This document shows positions 44,479-55,076 of a stretch of DNA of 64,000 nt, in pieces (the stretch's first letter is position 1; every line of letters begins with the position of its first letter). The position numbers were made by a program, and so were the translations under genes. Below the pieces are notes generated by a model that saw nothing but the letters and a program-made list of their open reading frames with translations, searched no databases and was not told the origin of the DNA. The stretch is from Rhodospirillales bacterium (GTDB lineage Bacteria; Pseudomonadota; Alphaproteobacteria; Reyranellales; Reyranellaceae). The stretch covers positions 2,198,501 through 2,262,500 of the forward strand of contig CP064988.1 of assembly GCA_016699855.1 (NCBI GenBank), given 5' to 3'.

Positions 44479-44871
44479 TCAGATCCCGGCGTGGCGTTCG
44501 ATGACGTTGTCCTCGGGATCGCGGAAGAACATCGCGCGGTGCCGACACGACGCGATCTCGATCGGCGGCCTGACGATCGGCACGCCCTTGGCGACCAGTT
44601 CGGCGTGCCAAGCGTCGATGGCCGGCGGCGCCACCCGGAACGCGAGCTGCACCGAGGCGGCGTCCGGCACGGCGGCGCCGTCGTGCCAGGCGGCCCAAGG
44701 TCCGCGCGGGCGCAACGTGAGCAGGCTCGATCCGACGCGGAAGCTCACCCAGGTCGGCGTGTCCAGCTCGACCGCAAAGCCCATGACGTCGCGGTAGAAG
44801 GCGCGCGTCTCCTCGATGCGCGAGCACAGCGGGATCGTGTGGTCGAGATCGTTGATACCGACGGCGACCAC
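44479..44871 (-). CDS. VOC (glyoxalase/bleomycin resistance) family protein
   Basis: A 130-residue protein of two beta-alpha-beta-beta-beta repeats: GINDLDHTIPLCSRIEETRAFYRDVMGFAVELD and WHAELVAKGVPIVRPPIE...CRHRAMFFRDPEDNVIERH. His and Glu at the usual VOC metal positions (DLDH, NVIE) are present. Substrate unknown. The start is a GTG at 44871 with GGAGG five bases upstream, which is better than any in-frame ATG further out. Confidence 0.75.
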   Translation of the reverse strand: MVAVGINDLDHTIPLCSRIEETRAFYRDVMGFAVELDTPTWVSFRVGSSLLTLRPRGPWAAWHDGAAVPDAASVQLAFRVAPPAIDAWHAELVAKGVPIVRPPIEIASCRHRAMFFRDPEDNVIERHAGI

Positions 44872-45046
44872 CCAGTCCTCCGTCCGCCGGCACGGCGGCC
44901 CGATCCCAGGGCGGACGCCACCGCGAGGTCGACCGCTCCGGCGCGGGTCCGCGCACGCCGCGGTGCGCGACGGCGCGGAACGCGGTATCGATACCGCCTC
45001 GGCGGCTTCGCGCGACGGCGCGGCGGCGGCAACGGGAGGATCGGCG

Positions 45047-45871
45047 ATGGCGCGTCCCATCGGATTGGCGGCGCTGACGGTGCTGGAGCTGCGACCGCCG
45101 GACCAGGTGGCGTGCGCGGCGGCGGCCGGCTTCAGCCATGTCGGCCTGCGCCTGATCCCGGCGACCCCCGACGACACGCTGCATCCGATGATCGGCGACA
45201 CCGCGATGGCGCGCGAGGTCGCCCAACGGCTGGTCGACACCGGGGTGAAGGTCCTCGACATCGAGATCTTCCGGCTGCGCCCGCACACCCGCGTGCAGGA
45301 CTACGCCGCCGCCTTCGACGCCGGCGCGCGGCTCGGCGCGAAGCACGCGCTGGTGGCCGGCAACGATCCGGACGAGGCGCGGCTGATCGACAATTTCGCC
45401 GCCATCTGCGAGCTGGCGGCGCGCTTCGAGCTGACCGCCGATCTCGAGCCGATGCCGTGGACCGACGCGCGCTCCGTGCCGCAGGCCGCGCGCATCGTCG
45501 CCGCCGCCGGCCGCGCCAATGGCGGCGTGCTGGTCGACGCCATCCACTGGGACCGCTCGGCGGGCACGCCCGACGACATCCGCGCCGTGCCACCCGGGCG
45601 CCTCCGCTACGCCCAGCTCTGCGACGCGCCGGCCGAGCGGCCGACCGACACCGACGAGATCCTGCGACAGGCCCGCGCCGAGCGACTGTTCCCCGGCGAG
45701 GGCGGGCTCGACCTGCGCGGTATGCTGCGGGCCCTGCCGCCGGACATCCCGCTCAGTCTGGAGATTCCCACGCTGGCGCTGGCGAAGACCGTCCCCGCCG
45801 TCGAGCGCGCCCGCCGCGCCCTGGCCGCGACGCGCGCGCTGCTGGCGGCGTTGGCGGAGGAGGAGCGGTAG
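45047..45871 (+). CDS. Sugar phosphate isomerase/epimerase (xylose-isomerase-like TIM barrel)
   Basis: A 274-residue TIM-barrel protein: MARPIGLAALTVLELRPPDQVACAAAAGFSHVGLRL, VLDIEIFRLRP, HALVAGNDPDEARLIDNFAAICELAARF, TADLEPMPWTDARSV and LSLEIPTLA. Acidic residues in DIEIF, DLEPMPW and SLEIP could bind a divalent metal as in AP-endonuclease-2-type isomerases. GGAGG lies upstream of the ATG. It is divergent from the VOC gene across 175 bases. Substrate unknown. Confidence 0.8.
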   Translation: MARPIGLAALTVLELRPPDQVACAAAAGFSHVGLRLIPATPDDTLHPMIGDTAMAREVAQRLVDTGVKVLDIEIFRLRPHTRVQDYAAAFDAGARLGAKHALVAGNDPDEARLIDNFAAICELAARFELTADLEPMPWTDARSVPQAARIVAAAGRANGGVLVDAIHWDRSAGTPDDIRAVPPGRLRYAQLCDAPAERPTDTDEILRQARAERLFPGEGGLDLRGMLRALPPDIPLSLEIPTLALAKTVPAVERARRALAATRALLAALAEEER

Positions 45872-45910
45872 GACACCACGGCCGTGATCCGGCCGCGCGG
45901 TGCTTCTCCC

Positions 45911-46018
45911 GTCATTCCGAGCGGAGGCGCGTAGCGCCGTGGTCGAAGAATCCTTCCGCGGTGCGCGGACCGACAAGATCCGTCGACTGCGCGCCTGCGG
46001 CGCTGCGCTCAGGATGAC
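45911..46018. repeat. Degenerate REP-like inverted element
   Basis: It begins GTCATTCCGAGCGGAGGCGC and ends GCGCTCAGGATGAC, so the outer arms (GTCATyCyGAGCG and its complement) recall the palindromes at 14122 and 39467, while the interior differs and is longer (about 85 bases). It fills half of the 219-base gap between the TIM-barrel gene and the alpha/beta hydrolase. Confidence 0.55.
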
Positions 46019-46090
46019 GTGGGGAGCGGTCGTGCGCGATGTCTACGTGCGCGTGGTGCGCGCCGCCACTGCCGGGCGCGACCGCGTCCG

Positions 46091-46855
46091 TCAGTCCAGA
46101 TACCCGTCGAGGAAGTCGAACACGGTGGCCTTGAACAGCGCGTGGGCGATGATCGAGAAATGGTCGCAGCCCGGCACGACCACGGCCTTGGCGCCGGGGA
46201 TGGCCGAGGCCAGGCCCTGCGGCGCGCCGGCCAGCGCGTCGCGGGCGCCGGCGATCACCAAGGTAGGCACGGCGAGCGCGCCCAGCGCGGCGCGGTCGAT
46301 CTCCATGCGGGCGCCGCGCGAACAGGCGGCCAGCGCCAGCCGGTCCTCCTTCTGCTCGTCGGCGAAGTGCCGGAAGCTGCGCATCATCGGGTCCTCGATG
46401 GTGGCGGGATCGGCCGCCTCCATCGCCGCCGCCATGCGCCCGTCGGACGGTTGCGGCTCCAGCATCCTGCCGCCGACGCCGCCGAGCACGAGGTCGCGGA
46501 AGCGGCCGCCATGCGACAGCGCCGCCGTCAGCGACAGGTGCGAGCCCATCGAGAAGCCGATCAGCGCGGCGCGCTCGATCGCGAGATGGTCCATCAGCGC
46601 CACGATGTCGCCGGCCATGGCGCGGCGGTCGTAGAGCGCGGGATCGTGCGGCTTGGCGCTCTGGCCGTGGCCGCGGAAGTCGAGCGCGACGCAGCGCATG
46701 CCCTTGCGCTCGAACGCGTCGTACCAGCCCATGCGCTTCCAGTTCTCGTAGCGGTTCGACGAGAAGCCGTGCGCCAGCACGACGCTGCGGCGCGCGTCGC
46801 GCGGGCCGACGTCCTCGTAGGCGAGATCGAGACCGTCCGAGGTGAACGTGGCCAT
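46091..46855 (-). CDS. Alpha/beta hydrolase
   Basis: A 254-residue alpha/beta-hydrolase: oxyanion VLAHGFSSNRYENW, nucleophile GFSMGSHL, acid in VIAGARDALAG, and His in VPGCDHFSIIAHALF. It resembles small-ester or lactone hydrolases; substrate unknown. GGAGG is upstream of the ATG at 46855. It is the last gene of the dipeptide-type ABC operon, 23 bases after the true dppF stop. In the sequence as given, the frameshifted dppF frame runs straight into it, producing an artificial 609-residue fusion. Confidence 0.85.
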   Translation of the reverse strand: MATFTSDGLDLAYEDVGPRDARRSVVLAHGFSSNRYENWKRMGWYDAFERKGMRCVALDFRGHGQSAKPHDPALYDRRAMAGDIVALMDHLAIERAALIGFSMGSHLSLTAALSHGGRFRDLVLGGVGGRMLEPQPSDGRMAAAMEAADPATIEDPMMRSFRHFADEQKEDRLALAACSRGARMEIDRAALGALAVPTLVIAGARDALAGAPQGLASAIPGAKAVVVPGCDHFSIIAHALFKATVFDFLDGYLD

Positions 46856-46878
46856 GGTCGCTCCTCCCGGCACGGCGC

Positions 46879-47912
46879 TCAGGCGCCGGTGCCGCCGTCG
46901 TGCATGTGGCAGGAGACCGCGCGTCCGTCGCCGAGGTCGCGCAGGACCGGCTCGACCTCGCGGCAGCGCGGCCCGGCGTGCGGGCAGCGCGTGTTGAAGC
47001 CGCAGCCCGGCGGCGGCCGCAGCGCGCTGGGCACCTCGCCGGAGATCACCGTCCGCGGGCGCGACGCCTCGAGCTCGGGATCGGGGATCGGGATCGCGGC
47101 CAGCAGCGCGCGTGTAGGGATGCCGCGGATCGCGGTACAGCGCGTCGCGGGTGGCGACCTCGACGATGCGGCCGAGATACATCACCGCGACGCGGTCCGA
47201 GATGTGTCGCACCACCGACAGGTCGTGGGCGATGAACACGTAGGTCAGGCCGAGCCGCGCCTGCAGATCCATGAACAGGTTCACGACCTGCGCCTGGATC
47301 GACACGTCGAGCGCCGAGACCGGCTCGTCGCAGATCACCAGCCGGGGGTTCATCGCCAGTGCGCGGGCGATGCCGATGCGCTGGCGCTGGCCGCCGGAGA
47401 ACTCGTGCGGGTAGCGGTCGGACATGTCCGGCAGCAGGCCGACGATGTCGAGCAGCTCCGCGACGCGCTCGCGGTAGACCGCCCGGTCGCCGGCCAGCCC
47501 GTGCACCACCAGCGGTTCGCCGACGATGTCGCAGACGCGCATGCGCGGGTTCAGCGAGCCGTAGGGGTCCTGGTAGACCATCTGCATGCGGCGGCGGATC
47601 GGGCGCATGCGCGCCTCGTCGTGGTCCGTGATGTCCTCGCCTTCCAGCACGATGCGGCCGGCGGTCGGCTTGAGCATGCGCAGGATGGCGAGGCCGGTGG
47701 TCGACTTGCCGCAACCGCTCTCGCCGACCAGCCCCAGCGTCTCGCCGCGCTTGAGCGTGAACGAGACGCCGTCGACGGCCTTCACGGTCGCGACCTGCGT
47801 CTGGAAGACGACGCCCTTCATGACCGGGAAATGGACCTTGAGATCCTCGACGCGCAGAATCTCGTCGCCGGCGGGCGCGGCGGCGGTCGGCGGGGCGGCG
47901 GGCGCGGCGGTG

Positions 47913-47920
<8 letters not shown>
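46879..47920 (-). pseudogene. Dipeptide/oligopeptide ABC ATPase (DppF/OppF type), frameshifted as read
   Basis: The first about 270 residues are intact: Walker A GESGCGKST, FSGGQRQRIGIARALA, LVICDEPVSALD and the H-loop IAHDLSVVR. After DPRHPYTR the frame is lost at a CG run (47107-47112). Shifting frame restores the expected tail: ALLAAIPIPDPELEASRPRT, then GCGFNTRCPHAGPRCREVEP, ending at a TGA at 46879-46881. Two bases appear to be missing. This may be a sequencing or assembly error rather than a dead gene. The ATG overlaps the end of dppD by 8 bases. Confidence 0.8.
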
Positions 47921-48961
<1,041 letters not shown>

Positions 48962-48962
<1 letters not shown>

Positions 48963-50681
48963 CAGAAGCCCATCTTCTTCTTCATCTCCTGGTCGACCCA
49001 GATGCGGGCGTAGACCGGACCGGGGCGCACCGCGCCGACGCGCAGCTCGCCGTTGTAATTTTTCACCCACGGCCACCACGCGGTGTAGACGTACGGCGTC
49101 GGCAGCCAGATGTACGGCGCCTTGTCGAGGATCTCGCGCGTCAGCTCGCGCAGCGTCTCCATCCGCTTCTCCTCGTCCGGCTCCCGGTAGGCCGCGTCCA
49201 TGCGCTTGTCGTACTCGGGGTCGGACCAGCCCGACGGGTTCCAGGTCTGCTTTGTGACGAAGCTCTTGCGGATCGTCGTGGTCGGGTTGGTGTGGCCGTT
49301 GTTCATGAAGTAGGCCGGCGTCATCGTCCGCGTCGTCATCGCCGACAGGAACGCCGCGTACTCCATCGGCTGGATCTCGAGCTTGACGCCGACCTGCTCC
49401 AGGTACGCCGCGACCAGCGGCAGCAGGTCCATGTGGTCGGGGCTGCACGAGCAGACCTGGACCTTCGTGGTGAAGCCCTTCGGGAAGCCGGCCTCGGCCA
49501 GCAGCTTCTTCGCCTTGGCCGGATCGTAGGTGAACAGCTCCTTCACCGACGCCGGCATCTTCTCCAGCGGCTCGAAATAGCCGCCGTAGTCGGGATGCTG
49601 GGGATAGGCGAACAGCTCGGCGTTGCCGTTGTAGTAGGCCGAGACGATCTCCTTCTTGTTGACCGCCATGTTGAGCGCGCGGCGCACGCGGACGTCCTTG
49701 AACGGGCCGTCGACGTCGACGCGCATCGCCATGAACGTGCCGGACTGCGCCAGCCAGCGGTTCCATCTCAGCGCCGGCGCGCTCTTCTTGAGGCTCTCGA
49801 CGTTCTGCCAGCGGATGGCTTCGAGGATGTCGAGCTTGCCGGTGCGCAGCGAGGCGATCGAGGTCGCCTCGTCCTTGATCGTGCGATAGACGACCTTGTC
49901 GAGGAACGGCAGCTTGTACTCCTTGCCGCCGATCCTCTCCTTGTCCCAGTACACCGGGTTCTTGGTGTAGGTGTTCGAGTTGCCGGACACGAAATCGGTC
50001 AGCATGAACGGGCCGGTGCCGTTGGCGTTCTTCCAGTTCGCCGGCGCCGGCGTCGGACACCTCCTTCGGGTAGATGCCGGAGTAGTAGCCCCAGCCGAAG
50101 CGGTAGTCCCACTCGGCGAAGTGGTGCTTGAAGGTGAAGACCACGGTGTGCGTGCCGGTCGCCTCGACCTTCTCGATGTGGTCGAAATAGCCCAGCAGCT
50201 TCTTCGGGCTGGTCGCAAGCCGCGTGTAGCTGTGCACGACGTCGTCGGCGACCAGTTCGCGGCTCTTCATGACGCCGGGCTTCTCGGGGAACATCACGCC
50301 TTTGCGCAGCTGGATCTCGACGCGCAGCGGGTCCTTCTTCCACGCCCAGGTCTCGGCCAGCTCGCCGCGGATGGCGTCCGACGGCAGGTGCGCGTCGAGG
50401 ATGAACGCGTGCTTGCCGCCGGCCTTGACGCTCTTCGACAGGTCGCCGGCGAACAGCTGCTCGTACATCGCGCCGCTGTCGTGGTTGGATTTCCAGTTCC
50501 AGTCCGCCGGATCCCACGACAGCGCCGACAGCGTCACGTAGACGGTGCCGATCTCCAGCGTGCCGCCGTATTTCGGCGCCTCCGGCGCCTGCGCCGCGGC
50601 CCCGCCGGCCGAGGCGCCGATTCCCAGCGCCAAGGCGCCGGCCAGCAGCGCTCCCTTGGTCCGTCCGATAGCGATGCGCAT
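48962..50681 (-). pseudogene. Peptide-type ABC solute-binding protein (family 5), first copy, frameshifted as read
   Basis: The N-terminal part has a signal peptide (KGALLAGALALGIGASAGGA) and continues APKYGGTLEIGTVYVTLSAL to GIYPKEVSDAGAG. Then, in another frame, NWKNANGTGPFMLTDF to EMKKKMGF. Compared with the second copy (52423-54120, DAGATNWKNAVGTGPF), there is one extra base in a GCCGGCGCCGGCG run (about 50038-50050). Apart from this single shift the 1720 bases are collinear and well conserved, so the gene may be intact in the organism. It would be a periplasmic lipoprotein-like or soluble binding protein for the DppBC transporter. Confidence 0.8.
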
Positions 50682-50713
50682 GCGTCCCTCCCCTGCGATC
50701 CCGGACCGCGCGC

Positions 50714-52372
50714 TCACGCGGCGTGCCGCAGCACGGCGCCCGCGCGCGCGCCGGTGAACGCGCCGTCGAGCACGTTGACCGCGCCGTTGACGATGGTGGC
50801 CTTGTAGCCCGTGGCGCGCTGGACGAAGCGCGGCGCGCCGCCGGGGAAGTCGTTGACCAGCTCGGGCTGGAGTTCGGCGACCGTCGCCGCGTCGAACACG
50901 TTGACGTCGGCGCGCATGCCCGGCGCCAGCACGCCGCGGTCGCGCAGCCCCATGACTCGCGCCGGCATCGAGGTCATGCGCCTGACCGCCTGGCCCATCG
51001 AGAAGAAGCGCCGCTCGCGCACCCAGTACGACAGCATGAACGTCGCCCAGCCGGCGTCCATCACCTGCGAGACGTGCGCGCCGGCGTCGCCGAGGCTGGG
51101 GAAGCAGCGGTCGCTGCGGAACATGTGGGCCAGCGCGTCGATGTCGGGGTTGAACATCCGTAGCGTGAACAGCGCCCGGCCGCCGGTCTCGCGCGACAGC
51201 CGCAGGAACGTCTCGGCCCAGTGCTCGCCGCGCGCCCGCGCCATGGCGACGAGGTTCAGCTCCTCCGCGCCGGTGTAGTCGGGCGACGCGCCGGCGCCGA
51301 GGTAGAACACCTTCTCGACCGGCGTGCCGAGGTTCTGCTTGAAGCCGTTCTCGCGGACCTCCGCCATCAGCGCGGCGTGGATATCCGGGTCGCCCAGCGC
51401 GGCGACCTTGTCCGCCAGCGTCGGCATGCGCCGTAGACGCGACCACGTCGCGCCGCGCACGGGCAGCGAGGCCTGCAGGCCGTAGATCATGCCCGAACCG
51501 CGCACCTGCGTGATGGCGGTGATGTCGCGGCCCTCGCACAGCGTCTCGAGCGCGTCGCGCCGCCGGCCGGCCAGCGCGACGTCGCCGCCGCCGGCGCCGT
51601 AGCTGCACAGCACGCGGCCCTTGGCGGAATCCGCGATGTCGCCCAGCAGCGCGAGGTCGGCGCCGACCGCCTGGACCAGCGCGCCGCGCGGCGCCACCAC
51701 CTTGGCGATCTCGATGATCTCCGCCGGATCGGCGAAGGTGCCGGGGATGGCGCGGCCGTCCGGCAGCTTGTGCTCGGCGAAGCGGTTGATCGAGAAGCCG
51801 GCCGCGCCGGCGTCGATCGAGCGGGCGACCACGTCGACCATGCGCCGCATGTCGTCCTCGGTCGCCGCCTCCTCGACGGCGCGGTCGCCCATGACGTAGA
51901 AGCGCACGGCGCTGTGGCCGACCAGGCCGGCGATGTTGATGCCCGGCCGGAGCGCCTCGACGGCGTCGAGATAGCCGCCGTAGTCCTCCCAGCTCCACGG
52001 CAGGCCCGACAGGATCGCCTGGCGCGGGATGTCCTCGACGGTCTCCATCATGCCGGCGAGCAGTTCCTTGTCGGCCGGCCGCACCGGCGCGAAGGTGACT
52101 CCGCAATTGCCCAGCAGCGCCGTGGTGACGCCGTGCCAGCTCACCGGCGTGCAGTCGGGGTCCCACCCGATCTGCGCGTCGAGATGGGTGTGGATGTCGA
52201 TGAAGCCCGGCGTGACCGTCATACCCTCGGCGTCGATCTCGCGCCGGCCGCGGCCCTCGACCGCGCCGACGGCGGTGACGACGCCGCCCTCGATCCCGAT
52301 GTCGCCGCGCACCGGCTCCGCGCCGGTGCCGTCGACGATCTCGCCGCCGCGGATCACGATATCGTACGCCAT
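50714..52372 (-). CDS. Amidohydrolase of the D-aminoacylase / N-acyl-amino-acid deacylase type
   Basis: A 552-residue amidohydrolase-superfamily enzyme. Metal motif GFIDIHTHLDAQIGWDP (His61, His63), strands at the N-terminus (YDIVIRGGEIVDGTG), GLVGHSAVR, LPSLGDAGAHVSQ near the C-terminus (Asp/His metal or base) and the ending GRADVNVFDAATV...PRFVQRATGYKATIVNG. D-aminoacylases and dihydropyrimidinase-like deacylases share this plan; substrate likely an N-acyl amino acid or short peptide derivative. GGAGG precedes the ATG at 52372. It lies between the two solute-binding genes, so its substrate is probably imported by the operon. Confidence 0.85.
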   Translation of the reverse strand: MAYDIVIRGGEIVDGTGAEPVRGDIGIEGGVVTAVGAVEGRGRREIDAEGMTVTPGFIDIHTHLDAQIGWDPDCTPVSWHGVTTALLGNCGVTFAPVRPADKELLAGMMETVEDIPRQAILSGLPWSWEDYGGYLDAVEALRPGINIAGLVGHSAVRFYVMGDRAVEEAATEDDMRRMVDVVARSIDAGAAGFSINRFAEHKLPDGRAIPGTFADPAEIIEIAKVVAPRGALVQAVGADLALLGDIADSAKGRVLCSYGAGGGDVALAGRRRDALETLCEGRDITAITQVRGSGMIYGLQASLPVRGATWSRLRRMPTLADKVAALGDPDIHAALMAEVRENGFKQNLGTPVEKVFYLGAGASPDYTGAEELNLVAMARARGEHWAETFLRLSRETGGRALFTLRMFNPDIDALAHMFRSDRCFPSLGDAGAHVSQVMDAGWATFMLSYWVRERRFFSMGQAVRRMTSMPARVMGLRDRGVLAPGMRADVNVFDAATVAELQPELVNDFPGGAPRFVQRATGYKATIVNGAVNVLDGAFTGARAGAVLRHAA

Positions 52373-52422
52373 GGCCGTTCCCTCCAGAGCCGGTGGCCGG
52401 TCCCGCGACGCGCGGGCCGGCG

Positions 52423-54120
52423 TCAGAATCCCATCTTCTTCTTCATGTCCTGGTCGACCCAGATGCGGGCGTAGATCGGGCCGGGACGCACCGCGCCGAC
52501 GCGCAGCTCGCCGCCGTAGTTCTTCACCCACGGCCACCACGCCGTGTAGACGTACGGGATCGGCATCCACACGTAGGGCGCCTGGTCGACGATCTCGCGC
52601 GTCAGCTCGCGCAGCAGCTTGATGCGGTCCGCCTCGTCCTTGCTGCGGAACACCTGGTCCATCTTGGCGTCGTACTTCGGATCGGAGAAGCCCGCCGGAT
52701 TCCACAGCTCGCCGGTGATGAAGCTCTTGTGGATCGTGCGCGTCGGATTGACGTGGCCGGAGTTCATGAAATAGGCCGGCGCGTGGGTGCGCGAGCTCAT
52801 GGCGCTGAGGAACGCGCCGTACTCCATGGGCTGGATCTCGAGCTTGACGCCGATCTGCTCGTAGTAGGCGGCGATCAGCGGCAGCAGGTCCATGTGGTCG
52901 GGGTTGCAGGCGCAGACCTGGACCTTGGTGGTGAAGCCCTTCGGGTACCCCGCCTCGGCCAGCAGCTTCTTCGCCTTGGCCGGATCGTAGGTGAACAGCT
53001 CCTTCACCGACGCCGGCATCTGGTCGAGCGTCTCGAAGTACGGACCGTAGTCGGGGTGCTGCGGATAGGCGAACAGCTCGGCCTCGCCGTTGTAGTAGGC
53101 CTTGACGACCTCCTGCTTGTTGACCGCCATGTTGAGCGCGCGGCGCACGCGGACGTCCTTGAACGGGCCGTCGACGTCCATGCGCATCGCCATGAACGTG
53201 CCGGACTGGTTGAGCCACTTGTTCCACTGCAGCTGCGGCGCGCTCTTCTTGAGGCTCTCGACGTTCTGCCAGCGGATCGCCTCGAGGATGTCGAGCTTGC
53301 CGGTGCGCAGCGCCGTGATCCACGTCGCCTCGTCCTTGATCGTCCGGTACACCACCTTGTCGACGAACGGCAGCTGGTACTCCTTGCCGCCGACCGTCTC
53401 CTTGCCCCAGTAGACCGGGTTCTTGGTGTAGGTGTTCGAGTTGCCCTGCACGAAGTCGGCGAGCTGGAACGGCCCGGTGCCGACGGCGTTCTTCCAGTTG
53501 GTGGCGCCGGCGTCGACCATCTCCTTGGCGTAGATCGGCGAGTAGTAGCCCCAGCCGAAGCGGTAGTCCCATTCGGCGTGGAAGTACTTCATGTGGAAGA
53601 CGACGGTGTGGCTGTCGGGCGTCTCGACCTTCTCGACGTGGTCGAAATAGCCCTTCTGCTGCTTCGGGCTGCTGATCAGCCGCCTGAAGGTGTAGGCCAC
53701 GTCCTCCGAGGTCAGCTCGCGGCTCTTCATGACGCCGGGTTTGGCCGGGAACATCACGCCCTTGCGCAGCTTGATCTCGACCCGCAGCGGATTCTCCTTC
53801 CACGACCAGCTCTCGGCCAGCTCGCCCTTGATGGCGTCCGACGCGAGGTAGCCGTCCGCCACGAACGGGTGCTTGCCGCCGTTGCGGCGCGCCTTCGACA
53901 GGTCGCCGACGAAGAGCTGCTCGAGGTAGTGGCCGGTGTCGTGGTTGAGCTTCCAGTTCCAGTCGTGCGGATCGAACGACAGGGCCGACAGCGTCACGTA
54001 GACCGTGCCGATCTCCAGCGTGCCGCCGTATTTCGGCGCCTCCTGCGCCTGCGCCGGCGCGGCCATCGCCGCCGTGACTCCAAGCGCGGCGCCCAGCGCG
54101 GCGTTCCTGAATGCGATCAT
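52423..54120 (-). CDS. Peptide-type ABC solute-binding protein (family 5), second copy
   Basis: A 565-residue secreted binding protein. Signal peptide MIAFRNAALGAALGVTAAMA ends AQAQ. The mature part begins EAPKYGGTLEIGTVYVTLSA, continues with KLRKGVMFPAKPGVMKSREL, FVQGNSNTYTKNPVYW, VRVRRALNMAVNKQEVVKAY, YDPAKAKKLLAEAGYPKGFT, and ends WVDQDMKKKMGF. It is intact where copy one is shifted and the two are very similar along their whole length, so they arose by duplication. It captures the ligand for DppB/DppC; peptides are probable but D-amino-acid or N-acyl derivatives fit the neighbouring amidohydrolase. Confidence 0.9.
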   Translation of the reverse strand: MIAFRNAALGAALGVTAAMAAPAQAQEAPKYGGTLEIGTVYVTLSALSFDPHDWNWKLNHDTGHYLEQLFVGDLSKARRNGGKHPFVADGYLASDAIKGELAESWSWKENPLRVEIKLRKGVMFPAKPGVMKSRELTSEDVAYTFRRLISSPKQQKGYFDHVEKVETPDSHTVVFHMKYFHAEWDYRFGWGYYSPIYAKEMVDAGATNWKNAVGTGPFQLADFVQGNSNTYTKNPVYWGKETVGGKEYQLPFVDKVVYRTIKDEATWITALRTGKLDILEAIRWQNVESLKKSAPQLQWNKWLNQSGTFMAMRMDVDGPFKDVRVRRALNMAVNKQEVVKAYYNGEAELFAYPQHPDYGPYFETLDQMPASVKELFTYDPAKAKKLLAEAGYPKGFTTKVQVCACNPDHMDLLPLIAAYYEQIGVKLEIQPMEYGAFLSAMSSRTHAPAYFMNSGHVNPTRTIHKSFITGELWNPAGFSDPKYDAKMDQVFRSKDEADRIKLLRELTREIVDQAPYVWMPIPYVYTAWWPWVKNYGGELRVGAVRPGPIYARIWVDQDMKKKMGF

Positions 54121-54176
54121 CGTGTCCTCCCCTGCTCCGGCGCCGTCGTCGCGGCGCTCGTCGTCCCGTCCTTCGT

Positions 54177-55076
54177 CTAGCGGCTGCCGCGCATGCGCGG
54201 ATCGAGCAGATCGCGCAGCGCGTCGCCGAACATCGCGATGGCGTAGACCACCACCGTCAGGCACAGGCCCGGCGCCATCGCCAGCCACGGCCCCTGGTAC
54301 ATGTAGGCGCGGCCCGACCCGGACAGCATGCCGCCCCAGGTCGGCGCCGGCGGCGGCACCCCGAAACCGAGGAACGACAGGCCGGACTCGGCCAGGATCA
54401 CGGCGCCGACGCGGTTGGTGAACAGCACGATCACCGGCGCCATGACGTTGGGCAGCACGTGGCGCAGCAGGATGCGGAAGGTGCGCGCGCCGGTCGACTG
54501 CGCGGCGTGCACGTACATGTTCTCGCGCACCGAGACGACGGCGCCGCGCACGATGCGAGAGCCGGCGATGCCCAGCGCCAGACCCAGCACGACGATGATC
54601 TGCGGCATGCCCGGCCCGACCACCGAGACGACGACGATCAGGATGATCAGCTCGGGGAAGCTCATCCAGGCGTCGACGAAGCGCTGCGTGACCATGTCGA
54701 ACTTGCCGCCAAGGTACCCCGTGAGGATGCCCAGCACGATCGAGATGACGGTGGCGAGGCCGGCGGCGCCGAAGCCGATGATGACCGAGAGCTGCGCCCC
54801 GTAGAGGCAGCGCGAGAGCATGTCGCGGCCGAGGTTGTCGGTGCCGAACGGGAAGGCGAGGCTTGGCGGCTTCAGCCGGTGCAGCATGTTGGGCTGGTTG
54901 AACCCGTACGGCGCCAGCACGTCGGCGAAGATCCCGCAGAACAGGAACAGCACGCACACGACGCCGCCGATCGCGCCCAGCGGCTTCTCCCGCACCAGGC
55001 GGACGACGAACGCCATGAAGGGGCCGCGGCGGCGCGCCGGCGCCGCGGCGTCGAGGCTGTCGGCGACCGCGGTCAT
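54177..55076 (-). CDS. Dipeptide-type ABC permease DppC
   Basis: A 299-residue inner-membrane permease: N-terminal helix PLGAIGGVVCVLFLFCGIFA, the EAA-like loop VREN...AAQSTGARTFRILLRHVLPNVMAPVIV, and C-terminal ESGLSFLGFGVPPPAPTWGGML, LTVVVYAIAMFGDALRDLLDPRMRG. All are typical of DppC/OppC. Its ATG overlaps the stop of dppB (ATGA), so the two are translationally coupled. Confidence 0.95.
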   Translation of the reverse strand: MTAVADSLDAAAPARRRGPFMAFVVRLVREKPLGAIGGVVCVLFLFCGIFADVLAPYGFNQPNMLHRLKPPSLAFPFGTDNLGRDMLSRCLYGAQLSVIIGFGAAGLATVISIVLGILTGYLGGKFDMVTQRFVDAWMSFPELIILIVVVSVVGPGMPQIIVVLGLALGIAGSRIVRGAVVSVRENMYVHAAQSTGARTFRILLRHVLPNVMAPVIVLFTNRVGAVILAESGLSFLGFGVPPPAPTWGGMLSGSGRAYMYQGPWLAMAPGLCLTVVVYAIAMFGDALRDLLDPRMRGSR